NCBI RefSeq assembly: GCF_000428485.1
Contig: NZ_AUAA01000008.1
Span: 59,232-123,231 of the forward strand
Source: Epilithonimonas tenax DSM 16811
GTDB lineage: Bacteria > Bacteroidota > Bacteroidia > Flavobacteriales > Weeksellaceae
DNA: 64,000 nt
Direction: 5' to 3'
Made by a program: the position numbers and the translations under genes. Of the stretch, positions 1 to 9,075 are shown in pieces. Positions within the stretch are counted from its first letter, which is position 1. Every line of letters begins with the position of its first letter. The notes beneath the pieces were generated by a model, which saw only the letters and a list, made by a program, of their open reading frames with translations, did no database searches and was not told the origin of the DNA.

Positions 1-105
1 AGTGCAGTCAAATCTCTTTGCGTTCTCATTATAATGGATAAAGTAGCTTTTCTCTGGATCATTAGATTATCGATATTTGTTATAAATTAGACATATCGTT
101 GTGTT

Positions 106-140
106 TTGTTTATTTTTTTAATAAAAAAAATATATTTTTG
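106..140 (+). promoter_or_regulatory. Probable promoter of the first TonB-dependent receptor
   Basis: A TATTTTTG box at 133-140 matches the Bacteroidota -7 consensus TAnnTTTG. A TTG at 106-108 lies 24 bases upstream, one more than the usual 17-23 spacing. The start codon follows at 156. Seen in sequence; no transcription data, and the region is very AT-rich, so chance matches are possible. Confidence 0.45.
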
Positions 141-155
141 ATTAAAATTTGACAG

Positions 156-2624
156 ATGAATAAAGGAATTAAAAAAATAAGCGTGATTTTCTTTTTAGGA
201 GCTACGACACTTTATTTTGCACAAACTACAAAAGATAGCCTTTCTGGAGAGACATCAGTGGATGAAGTTACCATTATAGGATCCCGTAATAAAAAGAGAA
301 CGGTTACCAATACTGCTGTTCCTGTAGACGTGATAGATGTGAAGCAGATCAGCCAATCTACGGGTCAGGTAGATGTCAATCAACTTTTGCAGTTTGCTGC
401 ACCATCTTTCAACTCCAACAAACAGTCAGGATCCGATGGAGCAGACGCGGTAGATCCCGCAACTTTAAGAGGTTTGGGCCCAGATCAAACCTTGCTATTA
501 CTGAATGGAAAAAGATACCATCAGTCATCATTAGTCAATATTTTTGGAACTAGAGGTCGCGGAAATAGTGGTTCGGATCTCAACACAATTCCTGTGGGTG
601 CCATAAAAAGAGTAGAGATTCTAAGAGACGGTGCTTCTGCACAATATGGTTCTGATGCGATTGCCGGTGTGATCAATGTGGTTCTGAATGATAGAAACCA
701 CGGTTTTGAAGGTAGCGCTTTCTATGGCGCCAATCTTTTTAAAAGTCCAGGAGATAATGATGTTGTTTCTGATAAAAAAATAGATGGCAATACCTTTGAT
801 TTCAGCGGAAACCTTGGAACAAAAATAGGAACCAAAGGCGGTTTTGGAAACTTTACGCTAGAACTTATCAATAAAGATTATGCCATCAGAAATGCCAATC
901 CTGAAAAACATGACGCACCCAGACAACGCTTTGGTGATGCAAAATCAAACAACATCTACTTCTTTGGAAATGTAGAAGTTCCAGTAACAGATGGCGTGAC
1001 ATTCTATTCACAGCCCGGATTTTCTTACCGTAATACCAAAGCTTACGCCTGGACAAGAACGGCAGATGCAGATGGCAATATTCCTGAAATATATCCTGAT
1101 GGATTCAACCCGATCCAGAATACTAAGATCTCAGATTTTACTTTTGACAATGGTTTGAAGTTCAAATGGGGCGATTGGGATTTTGATTTTTATAATGCAT
1201 TTGGTAATAACAGATTTATCTACCAGATTGATAATACCATCAATGCGACTCTTGGGGTAAAATCACCGACGAGTTTTGACGCAGGTGGGCACTCGCTTTC
1301 TCAAAACGTGACAGGACTTAGTACCACCAAAGCATTTGATTTTTTAGAAGGGTTTAACCTTGCAATGGGAACAGAATTCCGCTCTGAGAAATTCAATATC
1401 ATAAAAGGACAGGAGAGTTCTTACGCCAGTTATGACATCAATGGAAATGTGGCCACAGCAAATACGCCTAAAAATCTTCTGGTACAAGTTCCTGGAAGTG
1501 GGACAGATCCGGATACCAACCCTGTCCGATATCGGCCTGGTGGTTCTCAGGGTTTTCCCGGCTATTCTACCGAGTTAGGCAAAAGCAGGAATAACTTTGC
1601 CGCTTATGTAGACACCGAACTTGATATCACAAAAAACTGGATGATTAGCGCAGCCGTTAGGTTCGAGAATTACAGTGATTTTGGAAGTACTTTGAACGGA
1701 AAGTTTGCAACCAGATATAACATAACCCCACAATTTGCACTCAGAGGTTCTGTTTCTACAGGATTCCGGGCGCCTTCTCTGGTTCAGAAATATTACAGTT
1801 TACAGTTTACGAACTTTCAGGGCGGAAACCTAGTGACCGTTCAGCTGGCTTCCAATGACAGCGAATTAGCACAAAAGGCATACATTCCCCAACTGAAACA
1901 GGAGACTTCTCTTAATGGAAGCGCCGGATTTACCTTTAATACAGGAAAATTTACCGCTACAGTGGATGGATATTACATCAAAGTAAAAGACAGAATTGTT
2001 TTAACAGGAACATTTGATACCGACGATGATGTTATTGGCGAAACGCTTACAGAGATGAAAGTAGACCAAGCTCAGTTTTTCAGCAACGCTGTGGATACAA
2101 AATCCCAAGGTGTCGATGTTATTCTGACATATACCACAGATTTAGGTCCGGGCAAATTATCCACAACATTGGCCGGCAATTACAACAAAATGGAAATTAC
2201 CGATGTTCATACACCGCCGCAATTGGCAGGAAAAGAAGATGTATTTCTTAGTCCAAGGGAAAGGGCTTTTATTTTGGCATCTGCCCCGAAAACGAAAATC
2301 AACCTGAATCTAAATTATAAAATTAAAAAATTCAATGCCAATCTGCAATTGGTAAGGTTTGATAAAGTGACTTTGGTAGGCTACAATGGTCCGGATGATT
2401 TCCAAATTTATACACCAAGAGTGACCACAGATTTTTCCGTAGGTTATGAATTTACAAAAAATCTATCTTGGACCATCGGAGGCAAAAACGTCTTCAACAG
2501 ATATGCAACATTGCAGTATGGTGCTGTTTCTGATGGAAATACAGAGTCTGGAGGTATTTTTGATCCAGTTCAGATGGGCTTCTCCGGAAGACAGATCTTC
2601 ACGCGAGTGAATTTTAAATTTTAA
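156..2624 (+). CDS. TonB-dependent outer membrane receptor, substrate unknown
   Basis: An 822-residue outer membrane receptor expected to import a scarce ligand using energy from TonB. Residues 1-22 form a signal peptide ending at FAQ. A plug domain follows (about 30-170) with the typical LLLLNGKRY and VEILRDGASAQYGSDAIAGVINVV stretches, here starting around residues 118 and 152, and then a 22-strand-type barrel ending in the C-terminal aromatic KF. There is no N-terminal carboxypeptidase-like domain and no SusD partner next to it, so it is not a SusC-type glycan receptor. The neighbours give no substrate. Siderophore, cobalamin or small peptide uptake are all possible. A stem-loop terminator follows directly. 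Family assignment is sure; substrate is not. Confidence 0.93.
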   Translation: MNKGIKKISVIFFLGATTLYFAQTTKDSLSGETSVDEVTIIGSRNKKRTVTNTAVPVDVIDVKQISQSTGQVDVNQLLQFAAPSFNSNKQSGSDGADAVDPATLRGLGPDQTLLLLNGKRYHQSSLVNIFGTRGRGNSGSDLNTIPVGAIKRVEILRDGASAQYGSDAIAGVINVVLNDRNHGFEGSAFYGANLFKSPGDNDVVSDKKIDGNTFDFSGNLGTKIGTKGGFGNFTLELINKDYAIRNANPEKHDAPRQRFGDAKSNNIYFFGNVEVPVTDGVTFYSQPGFSYRNTKAYAWTRTADADGNIPEIYPDGFNPIQNTKISDFTFDNGLKFKWGDWDFDFYNAFGNNRFIYQIDNTINATLGVKSPTSFDAGGHSLSQNVTGLSTTKAFDFLEGFNLAMGTEFRSEKFNIIKGQESSYASYDINGNVATANTPKNLLVQVPGSGTDPDTNPVRYRPGGSQGFPGYSTELGKSRNNFAAYVDTELDITKNWMISAAVRFENYSDFGSTLNGKFATRYNITPQFALRGSVSTGFRAPSLVQKYYSLQFTNFQGGNLVTVQLASNDSELAQKAYIPQLKQETSLNGSAGFTFNTGKFTATVDGYYIKVKDRIVLTGTFDTDDDVIGETLTEMKVDQAQFFSNAVDTKSQGVDVILTYTTDLGPGKLSTTLAGNYNKMEITDVHTPPQLAGKEDVFLSPRERAFILASAPKTKINLNLNYKIKKFNANLQLVRFDKVTLVGYNGPDDFQIYTPRVTTDFSVGYEFTKNLSWTIGGKNVFNRYATLQYGAVSDGNTESGGIFDPVQMGFSGRQIFTRVNFKF

Positions 2625-2648
2625 TACAACGAACTAACTACTTCTTGG

Positions 2649-2680
2649 AAAGGATTCAATTTTTATTGAGTCCTTTTTTG
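2649..2680 (+). terminator. Rho-independent terminator after the receptor
   Basis: A 12-bp stem (2649-2660 with 2665-2676, one G-T pair) with a TTTT loop, ending in a T-run. It lies 25 bases after the receptor stop codon and overlaps the 3' end of the convergent lipoprotein gene. Confidence 0.8.
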
Positions 2681-3105
2681 ATATTAATGCTATCCGTTTT
2701 GTTACTGTCTTTGTAATAAGTTTTGATGTATTCCAATTTCCCATTATCATCATAAAATTTCCATTTCCCGTGATAATACCAAAGTATTGACTGATGATCT
2801 TCTATCGTTTTGGAAACGCCTTTTTTTAGAATTTTACCATTTGGATAATAGAATTTTGTGCGTGTGATGCTGTCTTTGAATTTGTCTTTTTGATAAAGCG
2901 CACCATTAAGATAAACTTTCCAAACTCCGGTTTTTTCTCCCTTTTTATATTTTCCGATACTCACATACTTTTGATCAGGATAATCGTCTTTTTCCACCCA
3001 CTTTCCAGTTTTCAACTTAACATTTTTTCTGACGGTTTGGTATTGATTCACTTCGTTTTTACAGGAAATTAGAGTCAAAAAAAAGAACATAAATAATTTT
3101 TTCAT
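2656..3105 (-). CDS. Small lipoprotein with MORN/YwqK-like repeats
   Basis: A protein of 149 residues from the ATG at 3105 (a TTG lies one codon upstream). It has a short signal peptide with a lipobox LISC, so it is probably anchored in a membrane facing the periplasm. The body repeats short blocks of the kind K-x-G-x-W-x-x-Y-x-x-x-G, for example KTGVWKVYLNGAL and HGKWKFYDDNGKL, which resemble MORN repeats and the YwqK-type repeats common in Bacteroidota. The function is not known. It stands alone, convergent with the receptor and divergent from blaI. Confidence 0.75.
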   Translation of the reverse strand: MKKLFMFFFLTLISCKNEVNQYQTVRKNVKLKTGKWVEKDDYPDQKYVSIGKYKKGEKTGVWKVYLNGALYQKDKFKDSITRTKFYYPNGKILKKGVSKTIEDHQSILWYYHGKWKFYDDNGKLEYIKTYYKDSNKTDSINIKKGLNKN

Positions 3106-3143
3106 CAATTTTTTTTCAAAGATAACATAATTTCAAATTTTAA

Positions 3144-3176
3144 TTCTACATTTGTAGAACAAAATACATATTTGTA
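3144..3176 (+). promoter_or_regulatory. BlaI-type operator pair and promoter
   Basis: A perfect palindrome TTCTACA-TT-TGTAGAA occupies 3144-3159, and a second TACA-N4-TGTA dyad occupies 3165-3176, three bases before the blaI start. TACA/TGTA dyads are the known core of BlaI/MecI operators. The first palindrome also contains TACATTTG (3147-3154), a full match to the Bacteroidota -7 element TAnnTTTG, so repressor binding would cover the promoter. This fits autorepression of the blaI-blaR1 pair. Confidence 0.75.
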
Positions 3177-3178
3177 GA

Positions 3179-3550
3179 ATGAACGAGCAAAAACTGACAG
3201 ACACCGAAATCATCTTAATGGAAATCCTCTGGAAAAAAGAAAAGGTTTTTATGAAAGATATTTTGGAAGATTATGCAGACCCGAAACCTGCCTCAACAAC
3301 CATCGCAACCTTGTTGAAAAGAATGCAGAACAAAGATCTGGTAGGCTACAAACTTTACGGAAATTCAAGAGAATATTTCCCAAAAGTGAAGAAAGAAGAT
3401 TATTTCCAAGGCGAAATGACTTCTATGATTGACCGTTTTTTCAACAGTTCCGTGAGCCAGTTTGCATCATTTTTCACATCCAATTCCAAACTTTCTCAGA
3501 AACAACTGAAAGAACTTAGAGATATTATCGACAAAGAAATAGAACCGTAA
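3179..3550 (+). CDS. blaI: BlaI/MecI/CopY-family transcriptional repressor
   Basis: A 123-residue dimeric winged-helix repressor of the BlaI/MecI family. The N-terminal half (about 5-75) carries the winged helix with the family pattern LTDTEIILMEILWKKE and the recognition region ASTTIATLLKRMQNKDLVGY. The C-terminal part is the dimerisation helix region where the partner protease normally cleaves. Its stop codon overlaps the start of the BlaR1-like gene (TAATG), so the two are translated together. Two operator-like dyads sit over its own promoter. No beta-lactamase or penicillin-binding protein gene lies nearby, so the controlled genes are unknown. Confidence 0.93.
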   Translation: MNEQKLTDTEIILMEILWKKEKVFMKDILEDYADPKPASTTIATLLKRMQNKDLVGYKLYGNSREYFPKVKKEDYFQGEMTSMIDRFFNSSVSQFASFFTSNSKLSQKQLKELRDIIDKEIEP

Positions 3551-4947
3551 TGGAAACTGTTGTTTTAAAAATGATTCTTTGTTCATCGTTATTGATTGCG
3601 ATTTACTTTTTGTTTTTACAAAGAGAAAAGATGTTCCGTTTCAATCGGTTTTACCTTTTGTTTGCCGTGATTTTTTCTTACACAATTCCTTTTGTTAAGA
3701 TCACTTTGCCTGCGATTTCAGAAAAGAAGAATCAATTAATTTTCGAAGAAATCACAACGCAGCAATTGATTCAGAAAACAAATCAAGCTTCGGATTTTAA
3801 CTGGATGAATTTGATCTTAATAGCTTACATTTTTGTTTCAATTGTTTTGATTATCAGATTATTATTGTCAATTCGTAAAATTATCAAATTAAAAGGAACT
3901 GATTTGAATTATCAAAATCAAAAAGTAAAATTAATTGAAAAAGATCTACCGCCATTCAGTTTTTGGGACAAGATCTATCTTAATAAGAAACATTTTAAGG
4001 ATCGGATAGACCACCGGATTTTCTTACACGAGAAAACGCATTTGATTCAAAAACACTCTTTGGATTTGATATTTATAGAAATCCTTCAGGTGATTTCTTG
4101 GTTCAATCCCGCCCTTTATTTTTACAAAAAAGCCATCAAAGACAACCACGAATTCCTGGCTGATGAGGTTATCGTCGAGACACAATTCAATATCAAAGAT
4201 TATCAGAATCTGATTCTGTCTGAGGTTTTGACTGCTCAGAATCAATCATTAATCAACCAATTTAATTTTAGCAACACCAAAAAACGATTTATTATGATGA
4301 CCACCAAAAGATCAAAATTAGAAAAGTTCAAAAAGCTGTTTGCCATTTCTGCCTTTGCAGGACTGAGTATTCTGTTTGTCCAAAAAGTGTATGCATCAGA
4401 AGTTACAGAGCAGAAAGAAAATGAGAAGCCAGACGTTGCAACTCTTGTTGATGAGAAAGATTACACTGAAAGTGACAGAAGAATGATGGAGATGTATAAG
4501 AGTGAGCTTAAAAAAGAAAGAATACCTCGTGCCGAGACTGTTGCAGAAGTAGTTGTAATGGATACAATTCCAGCCAATAAAACATCGAAAACAAGAAAAC
4601 TTAAAGAAAACGAATTACCAATTCCACCACCTCCACCGCCGGCAAGCAAGAGTATAGCGGCTCAATTTCCGGAAGGAATCAATAGCCTTAGAATGAGTTT
4701 TTCGAATATTTTTGATTCATCAACATTTAAGGGAAAAGAAACGCTGAAAACTCACATTTATATAACAATCGATGAAAACGGCAAAACAACTGACATCAAA
4801 GCGGAAGGACCTAATCAAGCTTTCAATGATGAAGCTGTCAGAAGTATGAAAATTTCTACCGCTGACAAAGTTTGGAAACCAGCAATGGAAGATGAAAAAC
4901 CCGTTGCCACAGTTTTCCAGCTTCCGATCACAATGAGTTTTCAATAA
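3550..4947 (+). CDS. BlaR1-like M56 membrane metalloprotease with C-terminal TonB domain
   Basis: A 465-residue inner membrane protein. Residues 1-110 hold three likely membrane helices. The zinc protease motif HEKTH is at 160-164, followed by HEFLADE at 200-206, as in M56/BlaR1 peptidases. A further helix is at about 266-284. A proline run lies near residue 355, and a TonB C-terminal-like domain fills about 390-465. There is no penicillin-binding sensor domain, unlike true BlaR1. The family model is that the sensor part detects a signal and the protease removes BlaI. What the TonB-like end contacts is not known; an envelope component is a reasonable inference. Confidence 0.88.
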   Translation: METVVLKMILCSSLLIAIYFLFLQREKMFRFNRFYLLFAVIFSYTIPFVKITLPAISEKKNQLIFEEITTQQLIQKTNQASDFNWMNLILIAYIFVSIVLIIRLLLSIRKIIKLKGTDLNYQNQKVKLIEKDLPPFSFWDKIYLNKKHFKDRIDHRIFLHEKTHLIQKHSLDLIFIEILQVISWFNPALYFYKKAIKDNHEFLADEVIVETQFNIKDYQNLILSEVLTAQNQSLINQFNFSNTKKRFIMMTTKRSKLEKFKKLFAISAFAGLSILFVQKVYASEVTEQKENEKPDVATLVDEKDYTESDRRMMEMYKSELKKERIPRAETVAEVVVMDTIPANKTSKTRKLKENELPIPPPPPPASKSIAAQFPEGINSLRMSFSNIFDSSTFKGKETLKTHIYITIDENGKTTDIKAEGPNQAFNDEAVRSMKISTADKVWKPAMEDEKPVATVFQLPITMSFQ

Positions 4948-4971
4948 GTTAAAAGAAATACTTACGGTACT

Positions 4972-4999
4972 AAAACGTTCCTGATTTGGAACGTTTTTT
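4972..4999 (+). terminator. Terminator of the blaI-blaR1 operon
   Basis: A 10-bp perfect stem (4972-4981 with 4988-4997), a 6-base loop and a short T-run. It lies between the M56 protease gene and uvrB. Confidence 0.85.
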
Positions 5000-5001
5000 C
5001 G

Positions 5002-5009
5002 TATTTTTG
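5002..5009 (+). promoter_or_regulatory. -7 element directly before uvrB
   Basis: TATTTTTG matches TAnnTTTG and ends four bases before the uvrB start codon. If used, transcription would begin at or next to the ATG, giving a leaderless mRNA. The nearest upstream TTG (4986-4988) is only 13 bases away, so the -33 part is weak. Confidence 0.5.
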
Positions 5010-5013
5010 TGTT

Positions 5014-7005
5014 ATGCAATTCAAACTTCAATCAGAATATCAACCCACTGGAGATCAGCCAAAAGCCATCGAGAAATTGGTGGAAGGCATTAATATTGGG
5101 GAAAAATATCAGACGCTTTTAGGTGTTACTGGTTCCGGAAAAACTTTTACGGTGGCTAATGTTGTGAATCAGGTTCAAAAACCGACTTTGGTTTTGGCGC
5201 ACAATAAAACTTTGGCTGCCCAGCTTTTTATGGAGTTCAAGGAGTTTTTTCCGGACAACGCGGTGGAATATTTTGTGAGTTATTACGACTATTATCAGCC
5301 GGAGGCCTTCATCGCTTCGACTAACACTTATATCGAGAAAGATCTCAGCATCAATGAAGAAGTGGAGAAACTGAGACTATCGGCCTCAGCCAGTTTGCTT
5401 TCCGGAAGAAGGGATGTTTTGATTGTGGCTTCGGTTTCCTGTATCTATGGTGTGGGAAATCCGAAGGAGTTCGAAAAATCACTGATTACGATTACGAAAA
5501 GCGAAAAAATCTCCAGAACCAGATTGCTTAATTCATTGGTCAGTGCTCTGTATTCCAGAGCTCTGAATGAATTCCAAAGAGGAACTTTCCGCGTAAAAGG
5601 CGACGTCATCGATGTTTATCCGGCTTATGCGGACACTGCTATCAGACTTCAGTTTTTTGGTGATGAGATAGAAACGATCCAGAGTTTTGATCCGGTTTCC
5701 GGAAACGTGACTTCTAATTTTGATACCATTAATATTTATCCGGCCAATCTTTTCGTAACCACGCCTGAGACGATGCAAGGTGCGATCCGTCAGATTCAGG
5801 ACGATATGGTAAAACAAGTGGATTTTTTCAGGGAAATCGAAAAGCCTTTGGAGGCCAAACGTCTGGAAGAAAGAACAGAGCTGGATCTCGAAATGATCCG
5901 TGAATTGGGATATTGCTCCGGAATCGAAAATTATTCCCGGTATATGGACGGCCGTTTGCCGGGTTCCAGGCCTTTCTGTCTGTTGGATTATTTCCCGAAA
6001 GATTATCTGATGGTGATTGATGAAAGTCACGTGACGATTCCGCAGGTCCACGCGATGTATGGAGGCGACAGAAGCCGTAAAGAAGTCTTGGTAGAACACG
6101 GTTTCCGTTTGCCAGCAGCGATGGACAACAGACCGCTGAAATTTCCTGAGTTTGAGGATATGCAGAATCAGGTGATCTATGTTTCCGCAACGCCTGCAGA
6201 TTATGAATTGGAGAAATCCGGTGGGACATATATTGAGCAGATTATCCGTCCCACAGGTCTCTTGGATCCAGTTATAGAAGTGCGTCCAACGATGAATCAG
6301 ATTGATGATTTGATTGAGGAAATCCATAAAAGAGAGGAAGCAGATGAGCGTGTGCTGATCACGACATTAACCAAAAAAATGGCGGAAGAGCTGACCAAAT
6401 ATTTTACGAAAGTGGGCATCCGTACAAGATACATCCACTCCGATGTGGAGACTTTGGAAAGAATCCAGATTATGCAGGATCTACGTCTTGGTCTGTTTGA
6501 TGTTTTGGTAGGTGTCAATCTTTTGAGAGAAGGTCTTGATCTACCAGAAGTGTCTCTCGTAGCGATCCTAGATGCAGACAAAGAAGGAATGTTGCGTTCC
6601 CGAAGATCGATGATCCAAACGGTGGGCAGAGCGGCGAGAAACCTGAACGGAAGAGCTATTTTGTATGCCGACAAGATGACAAAATCTATGCAGGCTGCGA
6701 TAGACGAAACGCTTTATCGCCGAGAAAAACAGATGCAGTATAATACAGATCACGGCAAAGTACCAATGGCGCTGAACAAGAAAATCAGTGAAAATCTGGT
6801 AGGACGCAGCAAAGATTTTCCGGACGAAAAATACACACAAAAAGTTTTGATGAAGGAAGTGGCAGAGACCAAAGCCAACTACGGAAGCGAAGATATCGAG
6901 AAAATAGTGGTCGCCAAACAGAAAGAGATGGAAGCCGCTGCAAAAAACCTGGATTTCATAAAAGCAGCAAAATTACGAGACGAAATTGCGGCGTTGAAAG
7001 CTTAG
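5014..7005 (+). CDS. uvrB: UvrABC excinuclease subunit B
   Basis: A 663-residue DNA repair helicase-like protein. It receives damaged DNA from UvrA and presents it to UvrC for incision. Walker A is GVTGSGKT at 37-44. The beta-hairpin that grips DNA is seen as YYDYYQPEAF at about 90-99. The DEAD-type motif IDESH is near residue 339, and helicase motif VI (QTVGRAAR) is in the C-terminal half. A UVR motif fills the last 35 residues, where UvrC binds. The length is normal. No SD sequence precedes the ATG. The stop codon overlaps that of the convergent kinase gene. Confidence 0.98.
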   Translation: MQFKLQSEYQPTGDQPKAIEKLVEGINIGEKYQTLLGVTGSGKTFTVANVVNQVQKPTLVLAHNKTLAAQLFMEFKEFFPDNAVEYFVSYYDYYQPEAFIASTNTYIEKDLSINEEVEKLRLSASASLLSGRRDVLIVASVSCIYGVGNPKEFEKSLITITKSEKISRTRLLNSLVSALYSRALNEFQRGTFRVKGDVIDVYPAYADTAIRLQFFGDEIETIQSFDPVSGNVTSNFDTINIYPANLFVTTPETMQGAIRQIQDDMVKQVDFFREIEKPLEAKRLEERTELDLEMIRELGYCSGIENYSRYMDGRLPGSRPFCLLDYFPKDYLMVIDESHVTIPQVHAMYGGDRSRKEVLVEHGFRLPAAMDNRPLKFPEFEDMQNQVIYVSATPADYELEKSGGTYIEQIIRPTGLLDPVIEVRPTMNQIDDLIEEIHKREEADERVLITTLTKKMAEELTKYFTKVGIRTRYIHSDVETLERIQIMQDLRLGLFDVLVGVNLLREGLDLPEVSLVAILDADKEGMLRSRRSMIQTVGRAARNLNGRAILYADKMTKSMQAAIDETLYRREKQMQYNTDHGKVPMALNKKISENLVGRSKDFPDEKYTQKVLMKEVAETKANYGSEDIEKIVVAKQKEMEAAAKNLDFIKAAKLRDEIAALKA

Positions 7006-7763
7006 TTTTTCAGAAAGAATTTATAAAATTTCAACATATTTTTAGCTTTGCGTTTAAAGGCTTTTTTGTTGGTAAAATCAACGATCTTTTTCAGACAGAA
7101 TTGATACGTATTTCCTGATAAGCGGGCATATTCTGCGCTGATGATCTTGATGATTTCCAGATCATTGGTGAGTCTTTCAAAATTGATAAGTCTTTTGCTA
7201 ATGTCGATTTCTTCGTAAAAATTCATCCGGTTGAGGTCCACCAGATAAAAGCGGTAATTGCCATTTACCTTTTTGATGAGGAAGTTTCCGGAAGCATTAT
7301 CAATAAAGATGATTCCGTTCTCGTGCAGCTGGAAAATCAGTTGCGTGTAGAGTCTGATGATCTCTTCCCGGTCTGTGAAATTAGGGTTGTAGAGCGCGTC
7401 GCCTAAGGTAAAAACATCTTCTAATTGCTCGCTGACATAATAGCTGGAGGTGACACCAATCAAATCGTGATTCTCAACAAAGGCGATTGGTTTGGGTGTG
7501 TGGAAACCTTTTTCAATCAGCATCTGAGCATATTCGTACGAACGCCTTGACTTGGATTTTCTGTAGTATTTGTAAACGTGACGGTTGATAATATTATGCT
7601 GTTTGAATGATTTAAAATTAAATTTCAAACCGTTGATAATGAAATATTTAACTACATTTCTGTTTCCGTGACCAACTACAACACCTTCATTTTTAAAATG
7701 TTTTAAAATATTTAAAATATCGTTTTTATATTGAGAATAATCTCCAGAAAGAACAAAGTTCAT
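7002..7763 (-). CDS. Kdo/heptose-type lipopolysaccharide core kinase family protein
   Basis: A 253-residue small kinase-like protein. The catalytic core has LHENGIIFIDNASGNFLI (146-163, probable catalytic D155 with N160) and the metal-binding VDLNRM (175-180, D176), as in the WaaP/RfaY/Kdo kinase families. These cytoplasmic enzymes phosphorylate inner core sugars of lipopolysaccharide. The next upstream gene on the same strand is a GT9 heptosyltransferase-like protein 38 bases away, which supports a core biosynthesis role. The exact acceptor sugar cannot be told from sequence. Confidence 0.8.
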   Translation of the reverse strand: MNFVLSGDYSQYKNDILNILKHFKNEGVVVGHGNRNVVKYFIINGLKFNFKSFKQHNIINRHVYKYYRKSKSRRSYEYAQMLIEKGFHTPKPIAFVENHDLIGVTSSYYVSEQLEDVFTLGDALYNPNFTDREEIIRLYTQLIFQLHENGIIFIDNASGNFLIKKVNGNYRFYLVDLNRMNFYEEIDISKRLINFERLTNDLEIIKIISAEYARLSGNTYQFCLKKIVDFTNKKAFKRKAKNMLKFYKFFLKN

Positions 7764-7801
7764 AGTGATGGTATTGTCGTTTGTAAGAAAGCAGAGTGGT
7801 A

Positions 7802-8842
7802 TTATGGTAAAGACGTTTTGATAAGGTCTATTACTTTATCCAGATCTACATTATTTGTATTGATAGAGAAACTTTTGTCGTTGTAGGGGCCATAAACCGT
7901 TTCGTCCGTGACTTGGAAAAGTCCTACTGTTGGTACATTTACAGCGCTGGCTAGATGCATTACGCCATTATCTGCAGCAATGAACAGTGCACAATTTGCT
8001 AAAAATCCGCCCATTTCCCGGATGTCTGTACTGTAGAAATTCGGAATTTTAAAATTTAATTTTGAAATATTTTCTACGGGCAAAAGTTCTATGATGTTGT
8101 ACTCTGGGAAGGCTGTTTTGAGTCTGTCATAGAAAGTATGCCACCATTCTTCGGAATAGATTTTGGCGCCGGTGGCATTGGTAAAAAGACAGATCGTTTT
8201 TTTATCGTTTTGGACGATTTTCTGAAGGTTCTGTTTGCCAGTTGCGAGTTCCTGTTGGTCTAAAATGATCTTTAATGACGGGATTTTAGATGTATTTTCA
8301 GGAAAATCTAATTCTGTCAAAAATTGCCTCAAATTGTAAATGGTTTTTTTTGCATCGTGGTTGTAATCCGGGTATTTTTCATTAAGTTCTTCATCGTGTT
8401 CTCCAAAAAACTTGTAAGTAGAGTTGGTTGCAAGAATGGATAATCGGCCAGAAGATGAGCCTGGGTTGGAATTGATCGCCAGATCGTATTTCCGAAACTT
8501 GAGCCGAAACCAACCTTTGATATATTGACCCAAACTGCTGAACGGCTTTTTGGGAAGCTGGTTATATCGATGGATGTTTTTGTAGTTTTTATAGATAATT
8601 GGTGTCACGCCGCCTTTTACAAAAAGATCAATTTTACTGTCCGGAAAAGTGTTGATAACTTCCTGAACCAGTGGTGTTAAAAGCAGAAGATTCCCTAATC
8701 TGTGGTTGGGTCTGGATATGAGAATTCTTTGAATTTTAACATCTTTTTTTTGCTTGAAGTCTGCAGACGATTTACCAATGTTTTTGGTCAGTCTTCGCAT
8801 CAGTGATCTTCTGGCAGTATTTATTTTTTTCTTAATTTTCAT
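7802..8842 (-). CDS. Glycosyltransferase family 9 (heptosyltransferase-like)
   Basis: A 346-residue protein of the ADP-heptose:LPS heptosyltransferase family. The N-terminal Rossmann half starts with RILISRPNHRLGNLLLLTPL (about 42-61), and the C-terminal half carries the donor-site pattern ADNGVMHLASAVNVPTVGLF near residues 290-310. Members add heptose or related sugars to the lipopolysaccharide inner core on the cytoplasmic side of the inner membrane. A basic N-terminal stretch of about 30 residues precedes the domain and may help membrane contact. It probably forms a transcription unit with the kinase downstream. Confidence 0.9.
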   Translation of the reverse strand: MKIKKKINTARRSLMRRLTKNIGKSSADFKQKKDVKIQRILISRPNHRLGNLLLLTPLVQEVINTFPDSKIDLFVKGGVTPIIYKNYKNIHRYNQLPKKPFSSLGQYIKGWFRLKFRKYDLAINSNPGSSSGRLSILATNSTYKFFGEHDEELNEKYPDYNHDAKKTIYNLRQFLTELDFPENTSKIPSLKIILDQQELATGKQNLQKIVQNDKKTICLFTNATGAKIYSEEWWHTFYDRLKTAFPEYNIIELLPVENISKLNFKIPNFYSTDIREMGGFLANCALFIAADNGVMHLASAVNVPTVGLFQVTDETVYGPYNDKSFSINTNNVDLDKVIDLIKTSLP

Positions 8843-8853
8843 AACAATATTTG

Positions 8854-9069
8854 CTAATTAGCTATCTTATAAATAAATGAAATTATGCCAAAAAGCCCCA
8901 CAAAAATAATAAAAATTGAAAGAATTCTTAAGATAAAGACAGTTGTATATTTTGCGAGAAACCGTCTTAAAAAATTATTAGCGTCTTCTTTTTCACGATC
9001 TAAGATTTCGGGAGAATATTTAAATAATCCAACTCCAAGCAGAATAATTATTATACTATAAACCAGCAT
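8854..9069 (-). CDS. Small membrane protein, two helices
   Basis: A 71-residue protein with a hydrophobic segment at 1-17 and another at about 45-66, separated by a charged stretch (PEILDREKEDANNFLRRFLA). No family was recognised. It sits 11 bases before the GT9 gene and 6 bases after the DUF3820 gene on the same strand, so it is likely cotranscribed with them. Confidence 0.6.
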   Translation of the reverse strand: MLVYSIIIILLGVGLFKYSPEILDREKEDANNFLRRFLAKYTTVFILRILSIFIIFVGLFGIISFIYKIAN

Positions 9070-9075
9070 TATAAT

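Noticed and set aside
3550..4947. Beta-lactam sensor (true BlaR1) function for the M56 protein
   Set aside because: The C-terminal penicillin-binding domain is missing and replaced by a TonB-like domain.
5533..6327. Long minus-strand frames inside uvrB
   Set aside because: Antisense to conserved helicase motifs; composition is that of a shadow frame.
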